A DNA stretch of 64,000 nucleotides from Acidimicrobiales bacterium (GCA_035547835.1 DASZTW010000005.1:1-64000), one strand, 5' to 3'. Shown: positions 26,701-36,697, counted from the first letter of the stretch. The notes: generated by a model not told the origin, from the letters alone. A program made the numbers and translations.

Positions 26701-27851
26701 CGGCCCCCACACCCACGCCGACCGCCACCGCCGCGTCGACCGCCCTCCCCGCGACGAGCGCCGAGCCGGGGACGGAGTCCTCCCGCGCGGCCGCCGCGGC
26801 CGGTCGACCCCAGGGCTGGTCGGACGTCGACTTCACGCTCGACCCGGCCCGCATCGCGCCCGCACCCGTGGAAGCCCGTGGCGGCCGGCGGGACGCCACG
26901 CCCATGATGGTCAGCCACCGCGACACCGGCACGATCGTGCATGCGACGGTGTCCGACCTGCCCGACCTGCTCGACGAAGGCGACGCGCTCGTGGTCAACC
27001 GGTCGGCGACGCTCCCCGCGGCCGTGCGGACCACCGACGGTCGCATCGTGCACTTGTCGACCGAGCTGCCCGGCGGTCTGTGGACCGTCGAAGTCCGCCG
27101 CGCGTGCGGCGCCGGCTCCCGGCCCTGGTTCGATGGGCGAGGTGGGGAGACGATCGACCTCGTCGGCGGCGGCAAGGTCGAGCTGCTCAGCACGTACCCC
27201 GTCGACACCCCCGCGCCGCACCGGCTGTGGGTGGCGCACCTCGACCTCGGCGCGCCGCTGACCGAGTACCTCGGTCGCAACGGCCGGCCGATCCGCTACG
27301 GCTGCATCGACGACGCCTGGCCGATCCGCGCGTACCAGACCGTGTTCGGCGAGGTGCCCGGCTCCGCCGAGATGCCGTCAGCCAGCCGACCGTTCACCGC
27401 CGAGCTGGTCGCGCGGTTGCGCGCCCGAGGCGTGCGGTTCGCACCGATCACCTTGCACACCGGCGTGTCGTCGCTCGAGGCCCACGAGCCTCCGTACGCC
27501 GAGCGCTACGAAGTGCCGGCGGCCACCGCCGAAGTGGTGAACGACGCACACTGGGAAGGTCGCCGCGTGGTCGCCGTCGGCACCACCGCCACCCGAGCCC
27601 TCGAGACCACGGCTGACGACCGCGGGGTCGTCCACCCCGGCGGCGGTTGGACCGAGCTGGTGATCACCCCCGAACGGGGCGTGCGGGCCATCGATGGAAT
27701 CATCTCCGGCTGGCACGAACCCGAGGCCTCGCACCTGGCGTTGATGGAGGCGGTGACCGGGCGCGACCTGCTGCAACGCAGCTACGACGCGGCGCTGGCC
27801 GGCCCGTACCTGTGGCACGAGTTCGGCGACCTGCACCTGGTCCTGCCCTGA
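26697..27851 (+). CDS. queA: QueA-family S-adenosylmethionine:tRNA ribosyltransferase-isomerase, divergent
   Basis: A 384-residue member of the QueA family. QueA transfers and isomerises the ribosyl group of S-adenosylmethionine onto preQ1 in tRNA. Family features include DVDFTLDPARIAP at the start of the fold, DALVVNRSATLPA, LHTGVSSLEAHE and the GTTATRALET loop. The signature stretches are looser than in true QueA (for instance SSLEAHEP in place of GTFQPV), and a 45-residue low-complexity N-terminus is present. No other queuosine gene is nearby, so it may be a paralogue with another substrate. Confidence 0.72.
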   Translation: MTAPTPTPTATAASTALPATSAEPGTESSRAAAAAGRPQGWSDVDFTLDPARIAPAPVEARGGRRDATPMMVSHRDTGTIVHATVSDLPDLLDEGDALVVNRSATLPAAVRTTDGRIVHLSTELPGGLWTVEVRRACGAGSRPWFDGRGGETIDLVGGGKVELLSTYPVDTPAPHRLWVAHLDLGAPLTEYLGRNGRPIRYGCIDDAWPIRAYQTVFGEVPGSAEMPSASRPFTAELVARLRARGVRFAPITLHTGVSSLEAHEPPYAERYEVPAATAEVVNDAHWEGRRVVAVGTTATRALETTADDRGVVHPGGGWTELVITPERGVRAIDGIISGWHEPEASHLALMEAVTGRDLLQRSYDAALAGPYLWHEFGDLHLVLP

Positions 27852-27868
27852 CCTCCAGCGGCGGCCAG

Positions 27869-27882
27869 GCCACCGCGGTGGC
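27869..27882. repeat. 14-bp perfect palindrome after queA
   Basis: GCCACCGCGGTGGC lies 17 bases after the queA stop and before ilvD. It has no loop and no T-run, so it could be a protein site or part of a terminator. Confidence 0.3.
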
Positions 27883-27950
27883 TGCGACCGCCGCGGCGCG
27901 TCGCAGCGGGACCGGCGAGATCCGAATCGGCGCTTCGGCGAGTCGGGCCG

Positions 27951-27956
27951 TAGCCT
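27951..27956 (+). promoter_or_regulatory. -10 box of ilvD (leaderless candidate)
   Basis: TAGCCT is followed by six bases and then the ilvD ATG, so the message probably begins at the start codon. Confidence 0.5.
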
Positions 27957-27962
27957 GGATCC

Positions 27963-29825
27963 ATGCCTGAGCTGCGGTCCCGCACCACCACCCACGGACG
28001 CAACATGGCCGGGGCCCGCGCGTTGTGGCGGGCGACGGGCATGACCGACGCTGACTTCGACAAGCCCATCGTCGCCATCGCCAACAGCTACACGCAGTTC
28101 GTGCCCGGCCATGTGCACCTCAAGAACTTGGGCGACATCGTGGCCGAGTCGGTGCGGGCCAACGGCGGGGTCACCAAGGAGTTCCACACCATCGCCGTCG
28201 ACGACGGCATCGCCATGGGCCACGGCGGCATGCTGTACAGCCTCCCGAGCCGCGAGATCATCGCCGACTCGGTCGAGTACATGGTCAACGCCCACTGCGC
28301 CGACGCGCTGGTGTGCATCTCCAACTGCGACAAGATCACGCCCGGCATGCTCAACGCCGCGCTACGGCTCAACATCCCCACCGTGTTCGTGTCCGGCGGG
28401 CCGATGGAGGCGGGCAGAGCCGTGGTGGTCAACGGCGTCGCCCGAGCCGCCACCGACCTCATCACCGCCATCTCCGCCAGCGCGTCGCACGAAGTCGACG
28501 ACGAAGGCCTCGGCGAAGTCGAGCGGTCGGCGTGCCCGACGTGCGGCTCGTGCTCGGGCATGTTCACTGCCAACTCGATGAACTGCCTCACCGAGGCGCT
28601 CGGGTTGTCGCTGCCCGGCAACGGGTCCACGCTCGCCACGCACGAGGCCCGGCGCCAGCTGTTCGTGGAAGCCGGCCGGGTCGTCATGGACCTCACCCGC
28701 CGCTGGTACGAGCACGACGACGCGTCGGCGCTGCCGCGCAACATCGCCAGCAGGCAGGCGTTCGAGAACGCCATGGCGCTCGACGTCGCCATGGGCGGTT
28801 CCACCAACACCGTGCTGCACATCTTGGCGGCGGCCCGCGAAGCCGGGCACGACTTCGACCTGGCGGCGATCGACGCCGTGTCGCAGCGGGTGCCGTGCCT
28901 GTCGAAAGTCGCGCCCAGCTCCGACTACCACATGGAAGACGTGCACCGGGCCGGCGGCATCCCCGCGCTGCTCGGCGAGCTCGACCGGGGCGGCAAGCTC
29001 CACCGCGACGTCCACGCAGTGCACGCACCCGACCTCGACACCTGGCTCGGCCGGTGGGACATCCGCGCCGCCAACCCGACGCCCGAGGCCGTCGAGCTGT
29101 TCTACGCGGCGCCCGGCGGCGTGCGCACCACTGAACCGTTCAGCACCGACAACCGCTGGAAGAGCCTCGACACCGACGCGACCACCGGCTGCATCCGCGA
29201 CATCGACCACGCCTACCTCCCAGAAGGCGGCCTGGTGATCCTGCGGGGCAACTTGGCGCCCGACGGTGCGGTCATCAAGGCGGCGGGGATCGACGAGGAG
29301 CTCTTCCGCTTCAGCGGCCCGGCGCGGGTGGTCGACAGCCAAGAAGCCGCCGTCGACTTGATCCTCGGTGAGCACGTGCGACCCGGCGACGTGATCGTGG
29401 TCCGCTACGAAGGCCCCTCTGGTGGGCCCGGCATGCAGGAGATGCTGTATCCGACCGCGTTCTTGAAGGGCGCCGGCCTCGGCAAGGAGTGCGCGCTGAT
29501 CACCGACGGTCGCTTCTCCGGTGGCACGTCGGGCCTGTCGATCGGGCACGTCTCGCCCGAAGCGGCGGCCGGCGGCCTGATCGGCCTCGTGGAGGAAGGC
29601 GACACGATCGAGATCGACGTGCATGCCCGCACCATGAACTTGGCGGTGAGCGACGACGAGCTCGCCGACCGCCGCCGCAAGATGGAGGCGTCCGAGCACC
29701 CCTGGCAGCCGACCGGCCGCGACCGCGTGGTGAGCCAGGCGCTGCGCGCCTACGCCGCCCTGGCGCTCAGCGCCGACAAGGGCGCCGTGCGCGACCTCTC
29801 ACGCTTGTCGGACCCCGCTCGCTGA
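27963..29825 (+). CDS. ilvD: Dihydroxy-acid dehydratase
   Basis: A 620-residue IlvD, the iron-sulfur enzyme that makes the 2-oxo acids of valine and isoleucine. Cluster ligands are visible in [12 protein letters not shown] and [14 protein letters not shown], and the C-terminal domain has [14 protein letters not shown]. The length is that of the longer IlvD/EDD type. It is monocistronic and shows no upstream ribosome binding site; a -10 box six bases before the ATG points to a leaderless message. Confidence 0.97.
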   Translation: MPELRSRTTTHGRNMAGARALWRATGMTDADFDKPIVAIANSYTQFVPGHVHLKNLGDIVAESVRANGGVTKEFHTIAVDDGIAMGHGGMLYSLPSREIIADSVEYMVNAHCADALVCISNCDKITPGMLNAALRLNIPTVFVSGGPMEAGRAVVVNGVARAATDLITAISASASHEVDDEGLGEVERSACPTCGSCSGMFTANSMNCLTEALGLSLPGNGSTLATHEARRQLFVEAGRVVMDLTRRWYEHDDASALPRNIASRQAFENAMALDVAMGGSTNTVLHILAAAREAGHDFDLAAIDAVSQRVPCLSKVAPSSDYHMEDVHRAGGIPALLGELDRGGKLHRDVHAVHAPDLDTWLGRWDIRAANPTPEAVELFYAAPGGVRTTEPFSTDNRWKSLDTDATTGCIRDIDHAYLPEGGLVILRGNLAPDGAVIKAAGIDEELFRFSGPARVVDSQEAAVDLILGEHVRPGDVIVVRYEGPSGGPGMQEMLYPTAFLKGAGLGKECALITDGRFSGGTSGLSIGHVSPEAAAGGLIGLVEEGDTIEIDVHARTMNLAVSDDELADRRRKMEASEHPWQPTGRDRVVSQALRAYAALALSADKGAVRDLSRLSDPAR

Positions 29826-29888
29826 CCACCCCCTGATCGCCCCTTCGACCCCAACTGGGCGGAGAACCGCCGGCCCGGGCAACCACAT

Positions 29889-29926
29889 CCCCACCCACTC
29901 CGGGTGTTGTCGGGTTGGGGGTGGGG
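29889..29926. terminator. Stem-loop between convergent ilvD and pheT
   Basis: CCCCACCC (29889-29896) pairs with GGGTGGGG (29919-29926) across a 22-base loop. It sits between the ilvD stop and the pheT stop and could end transcripts from both sides. There is no T-run on either strand. Confidence 0.35.
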
Positions 29927-29928
29927 GG

Positions 29929-32304
29929 TCAGGCGCGGAGGGTGGCGCCGTGGGTCTGCTCGACGGCGGCTACGAGCTGGTCGCGGGCGGTGGCCAAGTC
30001 GCGGTCGTCGAGCGTGCGGTCCGGGGCTTGCAGCCGGACGCGGTAGGCCAAGCTGCGCCGGCCCTCGCCGACTTGCGCGCCGCGGAACACGTCGAACAGC
30101 TCGACTGACTGCACCAGCTCGCCGGTCGATCGGATGGTGGCAGCCACGGCCAACGCCGACACCTCGTCGGCGACCTCGAACGCCAAGTCGAGGTCGGACG
30201 ACGGGAACTTCGACACCAACCGGTACGTGCGGTCGCCGTGCGGGAGATCCTGCAAGCGGCCCAAATCGACTTCGAGCCACGCCACTCGCTCGGGGATCTC
30301 GAAGGCGTCGAGCACCTCGGGCGCGACTTCGCCCACTGCGCCGATCACCTCTCCCCCGACGGACACCGCGGCGGAGCGGCCTGCGTGCAGCCCCGGCAGG
30401 GGGGTGTTGGCCAAGTCGACCTCGCCGACGGCCAGGGCCTCGGCCAGCACGTGCCACACCTCGACCGCCGCGGGCGCCTCCTGCCCGGACAGCGCGACGG
30501 CCAAGTGCTCGCGCTCGTCGGGCAGCAGCTGACCGGCTGGAGGCGTACCGATGACGTGGCCGATCTCCCACAGGCCCACGCCGGTGTTGCGATGGCTGGT
30601 GTTGTGCGCCACCGCCTTCAGCAGGCCGGGCCGCAAGCTCGTACGCAGGATCGACTCGTCGGCGACCAGTGGGTTGAGGAGCGCGATGCCGTCGTCGGGG
30701 AGGCCGGCGCGGACCAGGTCGCCGGGCGCGAGGAACGACAACGGCATGGCTTCGCTGAGGCCGAGCCCGGCGAGCACCCGGCGGACTTGGCGCCGCTCGA
30801 GCTGCCGCGTGGTCAGCTCGCCGAAGCGGGCCGCGGTCGGCACCGTGGCCGGGATGCGGCTGTAGCCGTAGAGCCGCGCGACTTCTTCGACCACGTCGAT
30901 CTCGGTTTCGGAGTCGTAACGCCACGGCGGGATCTCCACCGTGAGGCCGTCGGCCCCCACCGTGGTGGTGAACCCGATGGGGTCGAGCAGCTCCTTCATC
31001 TGATCGGGTGACAGCTCAGTGCCCAACAGCGCGTTGACGCGATCGGGACGGACCGCGACCGGCGGGCGGTGCGGGAGCGAACCGCGGGCGTCCACCATGC
31101 CCTCGACCACTTCGGCGCCGCAGATCTCCTGTGCGAGCTGGCAGAAGCGGGCGGCCGCCACGTCGATGACCTCGGGATCGGTGCCCTTCTCGAACCGAGC
31201 CGACGCTTCGGTCCGCAGCCCGAGCCGGCGACCGGTCTTGGCGACGGCGATCGGCAAGAACCAGGCGTTCTCCACCAGCACCCGGGTGGTGCCGTCGTGG
31301 ATCTCACACGACGCGCCACCCATGACCCCGGCGATGCCAACGGCTCGGTCGTCACCGTCGCAGATCAACAAGTCGGCGGGGTCGAGCTCGCGCTCCACGT
31401 CGTCGAGCGTGGTGAGGCGCTCGCCGCCGGCCGCCCGCCGCACCCGCAACGTGCCGTTGGCCACCAAGTCGAGGTCGTAAGGGTGGTTGGGCTGGCCGAG
31501 CTCCAACATCACGTAGTTCGAGATGTCGACCAGCGCGTTGATCGGCCGCATCCCGAGCAGGGTCAGGCGGCTGGCCATCCACGCCGGTGACTGGCCCACG
31601 GTGACGTTTCGCAGGATCTTGGCGGTGAAGCGACCGCACCCTTCGGGGTCGACGATCTCGACGTGGACGCCCGCGCCGGCATCGCCCGCGGCGGTCTCGC
31701 GGACCTCGGGCGTGGGCAAGTTGAACGGCACGCCCAAGCGGGCTGCGAGGTCGCGTGCCACACCTGCCACCGACATGGCGTCGGGCCGGTTCGGGTTGAC
31801 CTCGAGGTCGTACAACACGTCGGATCCGATACCCAGCGCGCCGGCGACCGGCTCGCCGGGCTCGACGCCCGCCTGCAGGATGAGGATCCCGGCGCCCTCG
31901 TGGCTGAGGTCGAGCTCCGCGGCCGAGCACAACATCCCGTTCGACCACTCGCCGCGCAGCTTGCGTCGCTCGATCTTCATGCCGCCCGGCATGGTGGTGC
32001 CGAGGGTGGCGAGGGGGACGAGGTCGCCGACGGCCATGTTGAACGCACCGCAGCAGATCTGCAGCGTGGCTTCGCCCTCGGGACGCAGCGCGCGCCCCGG
32101 GTCGACGTCGACCAGCTGGATCTTGTCGGCGTTGGGGTGCGGCCGGAGGCCTTCGACGCGGGCCACGACGATGCCGTCGAGCCCTTCGCCGACCACCCGC
32201 TGCTCTTCGACGGCAAGGCCGAGGTCGCTCAACACCTCGGCGATCTCGTCCGGCGACCCTTCGATCGGCGCGAACTCGCGCAGCCAGGACAGGAGCACCT
32301 TCAT
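29929..32304 (-). CDS. pheT: Phenylalanyl-tRNA synthetase beta subunit
   Basis: A 791-residue PheT. Order of domains: EMAP-like tRNA-binding fold with RPHPNADKIQLVDVD near residue 45, the B3/B4 editing domain, the B5 domains and a C-terminal anticodon-binding domain (VSKFPSSDLDLAFEV). With PheS it forms the alpha2beta2 enzyme. The ATG at 32304 lies 16 bases after the pheS stop, with a GGGAG sequence nine bases upstream. It is the last gene of the infC transcript. Confidence 0.97.
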   Translation of the reverse strand: MKVLLSWLREFAPIEGSPDEIAEVLSDLGLAVEEQRVVGEGLDGIVVARVEGLRPHPNADKIQLVDVDPGRALRPEGEATLQICCGAFNMAVGDLVPLATLGTTMPGGMKIERRKLRGEWSNGMLCSAAELDLSHEGAGILILQAGVEPGEPVAGALGIGSDVLYDLEVNPNRPDAMSVAGVARDLAARLGVPFNLPTPEVRETAAGDAGAGVHVEIVDPEGCGRFTAKILRNVTVGQSPAWMASRLTLLGMRPINALVDISNYVMLELGQPNHPYDLDLVANGTLRVRRAAGGERLTTLDDVERELDPADLLICDGDDRAVGIAGVMGGASCEIHDGTTRVLVENAWFLPIAVAKTGRRLGLRTEASARFEKGTDPEVIDVAAARFCQLAQEICGAEVVEGMVDARGSLPHRPPVAVRPDRVNALLGTELSPDQMKELLDPIGFTTTVGADGLTVEIPPWRYDSETEIDVVEEVARLYGYSRIPATVPTAARFGELTTRQLERRQVRRVLAGLGLSEAMPLSFLAPGDLVRAGLPDDGIALLNPLVADESILRTSLRPGLLKAVAHNTSHRNTGVGLWEIGHVIGTPPAGQLLPDEREHLAVALSGQEAPAAVEVWHVLAEALAVGEVDLANTPLPGLHAGRSAAVSVGGEVIGAVGEVAPEVLDAFEIPERVAWLEVDLGRLQDLPHGDRTYRLVSKFPSSDLDLAFEVADEVSALAVAATIRSTGELVQSVELFDVFRGAQVGEGRRSLAYRVRLQAPDRTLDDRDLATARDQLVAAVEQTHGATLRA

Positions 32305-32320
32305 GAGATCTGCTCCCGCA

Positions 32321-33319
32321 TCAGAACTGCTCCAGGAAGCGGATGTCGTTGGTGAACAGGTCGCGGAGGTCGTCGACGCCGTGACGGGTGATGGCCATGC
32401 GATCGATGCCGAAGCCGAACGCGAAGCCGGAGTACTCATCGGGGTCGATGCCGCAGTTGCGCAACACGTTGGGGTGCACCATGCCGCACCCGCCGAGCTC
32501 GAGGAAGCTGCCGTCGGGCCGGATGATGTCGAACTCGGCAGACGGTTCGGTGAAGGGGAAGTACGACGGCCGCAGCCGCGAGCTGAAGTCGCCGCCGAAG
32601 TACGCCTTGGTGAACGCGTCGATCGTTCCGGCGAGATCGGCGAACGTGATGCCCCGGTCCACGACCAGCCCTTCGATCTGGTGGAAGACGGGCATGTGGG
32701 TGGCGTCGGCCGTGTCGGAGCGGAACACCCGGCCGGGCATCACCGAGTAGATCGGCGGCGCGCTGCCCTCCATCAGCCGGATCTGCACCGGCGACGTGTG
32801 GGTGCGCAGCACGACATCGCCCGGCTCGCCGAGGTCGACGTACAGCGTGTCGTACATGTCGCGGGCCGGGTGCCCCGGTGGGAAGTTGAGGGCCCCGAAG
32901 TTGTGCCACTCGTCTTCGACCTCGGGGCCTTCGGCAACCGTGAACCCGAGCCCGACGAACACGTTCTCGAGGTCCTCCATGGCCTGGGTCACCAAGTGGA
33001 GGTGACCGGCCCGGCGGCGGGTGCGGACCTCGGTGAGGTCGAGACGCTCGGCGTCGATGCGGGCCTGCCGGTCGGCCGCGTCGAGCGATGCACGCCGGTC
33101 GGCCAGCGCGGCTTCGATCGCGCCGACGGCCGCGTTGCGGGCCTGGCCGACCGCCTTGCGCTGCTCCGGCTCGAGGCCGCCCATCTCGCGCTTCACGCGG
33201 GTGAGCTCGGAGCCTTTGCCGAGGTACTCGGCGTCGAGCTCGCGCAGCTCGTCGAGCGTCGTGGCCGCCGCGATGCGTGAGCCGGCCGCGGCTCCGAGCG
33301 CGCGGATCTCGTCGATCAC
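32321..33319 (-). CDS. pheS: Phenylalanyl-tRNA synthetase alpha subunit
   Basis: A 332-residue PheS, the catalytic class II subunit. An N-terminal coiled-coil helix pair (residues 1-90) is followed by the catalytic domain with motif 2 (GRVFRSDTADATHMPVFHQ) and motif 3 (AFGFGIDRMAI). FTEPSAEFDI binds phenylalanine. GTG at 33319 is used; 130 bases separate it from the kinase gene upstream, so it may have its own promoter, but I see no clear element and no T-box leader. Confidence 0.97.
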   Translation of the reverse strand: MIDEIRALGAAAGSRIAAATTLDELRELDAEYLGKGSELTRVKREMGGLEPEQRKAVGQARNAAVGAIEAALADRRASLDAADRQARIDAERLDLTEVRTRRRAGHLHLVTQAMEDLENVFVGLGFTVAEGPEVEDEWHNFGALNFPPGHPARDMYDTLYVDLGEPGDVVLRTHTSPVQIRLMEGSAPPIYSVMPGRVFRSDTADATHMPVFHQIEGLVVDRGITFADLAGTIDAFTKAYFGGDFSSRLRPSYFPFTEPSAEFDIIRPDGSFLELGGCGMVHPNVLRNCGIDPDEYSGFAFGFGIDRMAITRHGVDDLRDLFTNDIRFLEQF

Positions 33320-33449
33320 CGCTTCGCCCCGCCACGGCTCAGGTCATTGAGGCGCATACCGTGCTCGCTTGGTCGGTCCCATGGTGCCGGCAACCCTGTC
33401 GGAGCGTTCCCGGTGGCGTCCAATCGATTTGGGCGGCGCCCGGCGTAGG

Positions 33450-34475
33450 TCAGGACGAAGCCGGCGGCCGGATGGGCAGCTCGAAGCGGAACGTGCTGCC
33501 CCGCCCGACCGTGGATTCGGCGGTGAGCCGCCCCCCGTGCGCTTCGACCAACCCCCTGCTGATCCACAGCCCGAGTCCGGTTCCGCTCGGCTTGTTGTGG
33601 CCCGCCCGGAAGAACCGCTCGAAGATCCGAGGCAGGTCCTCTGCGGGGATCCCCTCGCCGTGGTCGCCGACCGACACCGTCACGTGCCCGTCGGCCACCT
33701 TCCCGCGTACGGCGAGACCCACGGGACTGGCGTACTTCACGGCGTTCTCCACCAGGTTGGTGAGGACCTGTTCGATCTTGTCGGGATCGCACAACACCGG
33801 CGGGAAGTCGTCGGGGAACTCGAACGTGCACGTGAGGTCGGGGTACTCGAGGCGAACTTTGGCCACCACCGACCGGGCCAGCTCGACCAGGTCGACCCGC
33901 TGGCGGTGCAAGGTGAGCCGGCCGGTCTCCAGCCGGCTGATGTCGAGCAGCTCGGTCACCAGGCGGGTGACGCGGTCGGCGTCGTGGTGGACTTGCTCGA
34001 GCATGAACCGCTTCTGGTCGTCGCCGAGGCGACCCCAGCGGTTGAGCAGCAGCGAGGTGTAGCCCTTCACGGCAGTGAGCGGCGACCGGAGCTCGTGGCT
34101 CACGGTGGCGACCACTTCCATGGCATCGGCAGCCTGGCGCTCGCGGCGCAACGACACGATCACGCCATCGGCGTTGCCGTTGTTGGTGGACCGGGCGATC
34201 GCGGCGGCTTGCACCGGGAACGCCTCGTGGCCGGGCGGATGCAGGAGGAACGTGCGCAAGTGCAGCTGGGCGGCGTCGACCGGGCCCCGGGTCCACGCCG
34301 AGCGGCCCGTCGTGGACTGCAACGGCACGACCACGGCGGCCTCGGACCCGATGAGCAGCTCGCGACCCCGGCCCAACAGGTCGACGGCGAGGTCGTTCAC
34401 GTCGACGACCACACCGAGACCGTCGACCACCACCACCGCGTCGGGCAACAAGACGTGCTGCAGCTCGCCGCTCAC
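33450..34475 (-). CDS. PAS-type sensor histidine kinase in the translation operon
   Basis: A 341-residue soluble kinase. Residues 1-105 form a PAS-like sensor (DAVVVVDGLGVVVDVND). His127 in ATVSHELRSPLTAVKGY is the HisKA site, followed by an HATPase domain with NLVENAVKYAS, DHGEGIPAED and GTGLGLWIS. No response regulator gene is adjacent. It starts with GTG at 34475, one base after the trmH stop. A kinase at this place, between trmH and pheS, also occurs in Streptomyces as far as I recall, so the position is probably ancient; its partner is unknown. Confidence 0.9.
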   Translation of the reverse strand: MSGELQHVLLPDAVVVVDGLGVVVDVNDLAVDLLGRGRELLIGSEAAVVVPLQSTTGRSAWTRGPVDAAQLHLRTFLLHPPGHEAFPVQAAAIARSTNNGNADGVIVSLRRERQAADAMEVVATVSHELRSPLTAVKGYTSLLLNRWGRLGDDQKRFMLEQVHHDADRVTRLVTELLDISRLETGRLTLHRQRVDLVELARSVVAKVRLEYPDLTCTFEFPDDFPPVLCDPDKIEQVLTNLVENAVKYASPVGLAVRGKVADGHVTVSVGDHGEGIPAEDLPRIFERFFRAGHNKPSGTGLGLWISRGLVEAHGGRLTAESTVGRGSTFRFELPIRPPASS

Positions 34476-34476
34476 G

Positions 34477-35310
34477 TCAACCGACCAACCCGTCCGGCTC
34501 GCCGCGACCCGCGCGCGCCGCTCGGCGCTGGCGCGCGGCTTCGAAGCACAGAATCGACCCGGCAACCGCCACGTTCAGCGACTCCACATGGCCCTCCATC
34601 GGAAGCGACACGCTACCGGTGGCGTGGGCTCGAAGCTGGTCTGGTACCCCATGGGCCTCGTTGCCGAGCACGAACGCAGTGGGGCCCGTGAAGTCGACCT
34701 GGTCGTAGACGGTCGCGCCGCTCGCCTCGGTGAGCCACACCTGGTGGCCGGCCGCCCGGAGCTGGTCGAGCAAGCGAGCCGTCGGTCCTTGCGCCACCGG
34801 AACCCGGAACACGGAGCCCGCCGACGCCCGCACGCACTTCGGCCCGTACGGGTCGACCGCGTCTCCGCCAAATGCGACCACGCCCACCCCCGAGGCTTCT
34901 GCGAGCCGGACGAGCGTTCCTGCGTTGCCGGGATCGGCGATCGCGTCGAGGACCAGCACCAGATCGGCCTCGTGCAGCGGTGCGGACCCCTCGGGGATGC
35001 GTGCCACCGCCACGATCGGGCGCGGCGTGACCACGTCGACCGCCGTGGCGAGCACGCCGGCATCGACGTCCCACCGCGGGACCCCGGCCGCCCGGACCGC
35101 CTCGACGGCACGCACCGAGGCGGCGTCGCCGGCGAGGACATCGGAGGCGACGAACACCTCCTCCAGGGTGATCCCCGATTCGAGCGCTTCGAGCACGAGG
35201 GTCGGGCCCTCGATGACGAACGCGCCGTCCTCGACACGCCGGCGCCGCCGACGCGAGAGGTGGCGCAGGCGTGCGAGCCGGGGATTGCGCGAGCCGAGGC
35301 GGCGCGCCAC
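34477..35310 (-). CDS. SpoU/TrmH-family RNA 2'-O-methyltransferase
   Basis: A 277-residue SPOUT methyltransferase, usual neighbour of rplT. The N-terminal domain (FVIEGPTLVLEALE) resembles the RNA-binding part of TsnR/RlmB-type enzymes; the catalytic domain has DPGNAGTLVRLAEA, FVLGNEAHGVP and SLNVAVAGSILCFEAA. It would modify 23S rRNA or tRNA. The GTG at 35310 lies 19 bases after the rplT stop. The Arg/Ala-rich tail is extra. Confidence 0.9.
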   Translation of the reverse strand: MARRLGSRNPRLARLRHLSRRRRRRVEDGAFVIEGPTLVLEALESGITLEEVFVASDVLAGDAASVRAVEAVRAAGVPRWDVDAGVLATAVDVVTPRPIVAVARIPEGSAPLHEADLVLVLDAIADPGNAGTLVRLAEASGVGVVAFGGDAVDPYGPKCVRASAGSVFRVPVAQGPTARLLDQLRAAGHQVWLTEASGATVYDQVDFTGPTAFVLGNEAHGVPDQLRAHATGSVSLPMEGHVESLNVAVAGSILCFEAARQRRAARAGRGEPDGLVG

Positions 35311-35329
35311 CGGATCGGTCAGCGGGACC

Positions 35330-35695
35330 TCACGACGCGGCGGGTTGCGCCTCGCTCGCCACCTTCACCAGCGCGGCGAACGCGTTCGGGTCGGTGACGG
35401 CGAGGTCGGCGAGGATCTTGCGGTCGACCTCGACCCCCGCCACGTGCAGCCCGTTGATGAACCGGCTGTAGCTGATCCCGTTGGCCCGGCAGGCCGCGTT
35501 GATGCGCTGGATCCACAGCTTGCGGAACTCGCCCTTGCGGGCGCGACGGTCGCGGAACGCGTACTGCAACGAGTGCATGACCTGCTCGTTCGCGGCACGG
35601 TACGACCGGCTCTTGTTCCCGTAGTAGCCCTTGGCGCGTCCGAGGACGGCCTTGCGGTGCTTCTTGGCGTTGACGGCGCGCTTGACCCTGGCCAT
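35330..35695 (-). CDS. rplT: 50S ribosomal protein L20
   Basis: A 121-residue L20, which starts 50S assembly by binding 23S rRNA. The N-terminus [15 protein letters not shown] and the central [15 protein letters not shown] are fully typical. A canonical AAAGGAG lies five bases before the ATG at 35695. In other bacteria L20 also represses its own operon by binding the infC leader; the leader here contains an attenuator that might be such a target. Confidence 0.98.
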   Translation of the reverse strand: MARVKRAVNAKKHRKAVLGRAKGYYGNKSRSYRAANEQVMHSLQYAFRDRRARKGEFRKLWIQRINAACRANGISYSRFINGLHVAGVEVDRKILADLAVTDPNAFAALVKVASEAQPAAS

Positions 35696-35785
35696 CGTTG
35701 TTGCTCCTTTGCGTGCGTGAGGGGAGGTGCCGGCCTGCGCCGACAGGGCCAGCCGGGGCGATCGGTGCGCCCGGCGGCCTTCGGA

Positions 35786-35980
35786 TCAGAGGCCGAGCAG
35801 CTTCTTCATGCGGTCGCGGTCACCGTGGGCGAGCTCGGTGGTCTCTCCCAGGTGGCGCTTGCGCTTCGGGGCCTTCTTCTCGAGGATGTGGTTCAAGTTG
35901 GCCTTGCGGCGCATCAACTTGCCGGATCCGGTCACCTTGATGCGCTTCTTCGCGCCTCGGTGGGTCTTCATCTTTGGCAT
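35786..35980 (-). CDS. rpmI: 50S ribosomal protein L35
   Basis: A 64-residue L35 ([14 protein letters not shown]). Two ATG codons lie two codons apart. The ribosome binding site GGAG touches the first ATG (35986) but is eight bases from the second (35980), so the second is the true start and gives the normal N-terminus. The basic, Lys/Arg-rich sequence is as expected. Confidence 0.97.
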   Translation of the reverse strand: MPKMKTHRGAKKRIKVTGSGKLMRRKANLNHILEKKAPKRKRHLGETTELAHGDRDRMKKLLGL

Positions 35981-36037
35981 GGACATCTCCGTCGTCGCTG
36001 GCCGTCACCGGCCGTTCGTGCCGGCCAGGGCCGGAAA

Positions 36038-36697
36038 TCAGTTGGGGTCGGTGGGGGTCGGCTCTGCGGGACCGGTCGCCTCGTCGGCCGGGACCGCTGG
36101 CTGGTCACCTTCCGGCGCCCGACCGTTGGCCGCCGCCTCGCGTCGCTGGGCGGCGGCGTGGGCAGCCTGTGCCTTGCGGTCGGGGGCCAGCACCATGGTC
36201 ATGTTGCGCCCGTCGAGGCGGGGATAGATCTCGACTCGGCCCACGTGCTCGACCGCCTCGGCGATCCGGTCGAGGATCCGCTGCCCCAGCTCGGGGTGTG
36301 CCACCTCGCGGCCACGGAACATGATGGTGACCTTGACCTTGTGGCCTTCGCCCAGGAACTTCTCGACCTTGCGGGTCTTGGTGTCGAAGTCGCCGCCACC
36401 GATCTTGGGGCGGTACTTCATCTCCTTGACCACCACGTTGGTGGCCTTCTTCCGAGATTCCTTGGCTCGCTGCGCCGCTTCGTACTTGTACTTGCCGTAG
36501 TCCATGATCCGACACACCGGCGGGTTGGCCTGGTCGGCCACCTCGACGAGGTCGAGCTCGAGGCTGCGGGCGATCGTCAGGGCGTCGGGCAGGGGCTTGA
36601 TGCCGATCTGCGATCCGTCGGGCCCTACGAGCCGGACCTCACGGGCACGGATGCGCTCGTTGATCCGGGGTTCACCATTGCTGGGTGGCGGAGCTAT
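36038..36697 (-). CDS. infC: Translation initiation factor IF-3 with non-canonical start
   Basis: About 219 residues. The conserved N-domain begins PRINERIRAREVRL and continues to PPVCRIMDYGKYKYE, then the C-domain with GREVAHPELG, and a Pro/Ala-rich tail of about 35 residues. No ATG, GTG or TTG occurs in frame between the upstream stop (36706-36704) and the GTG at 36541, which would delete the N-domain. The likely start is the ATA at 36697 (equivalent to the isoleucine codon used in related bacteria) or the ATC at 36664, the latter with GGTGA seven bases upstream. IF-3 discourages use of such starts, so this is the classic autoregulation. The family identity is certain; the exact start is not. 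Confidence 0.93.
   Translation of the reverse strand: MAPPPSNGEPRINERIRAREVRLVGPDGSQIGIKPLPDALTIARSLELDLVEVADQANPPVCRIMDYGKYKYEAAQRAKESRKKATNVVVKEMKYRPKIGGGDFDTKTRKVEKFLGEGHKVKVTIMFRGREVAHPELGQRILDRIAEAVEHVGRVEIYPRLDGRNMTMVLAPDRKAQAAHAAAQRREAAANGRAPEGDQPAVPADEATGPAEPTPTDPN

Noticed and set aside
32321-33449. T-box or phenylalanine attenuator for pheST
   Set aside because: The 130-base gap before pheS has neither the T-box sequence nor a Phe-rich short frame.
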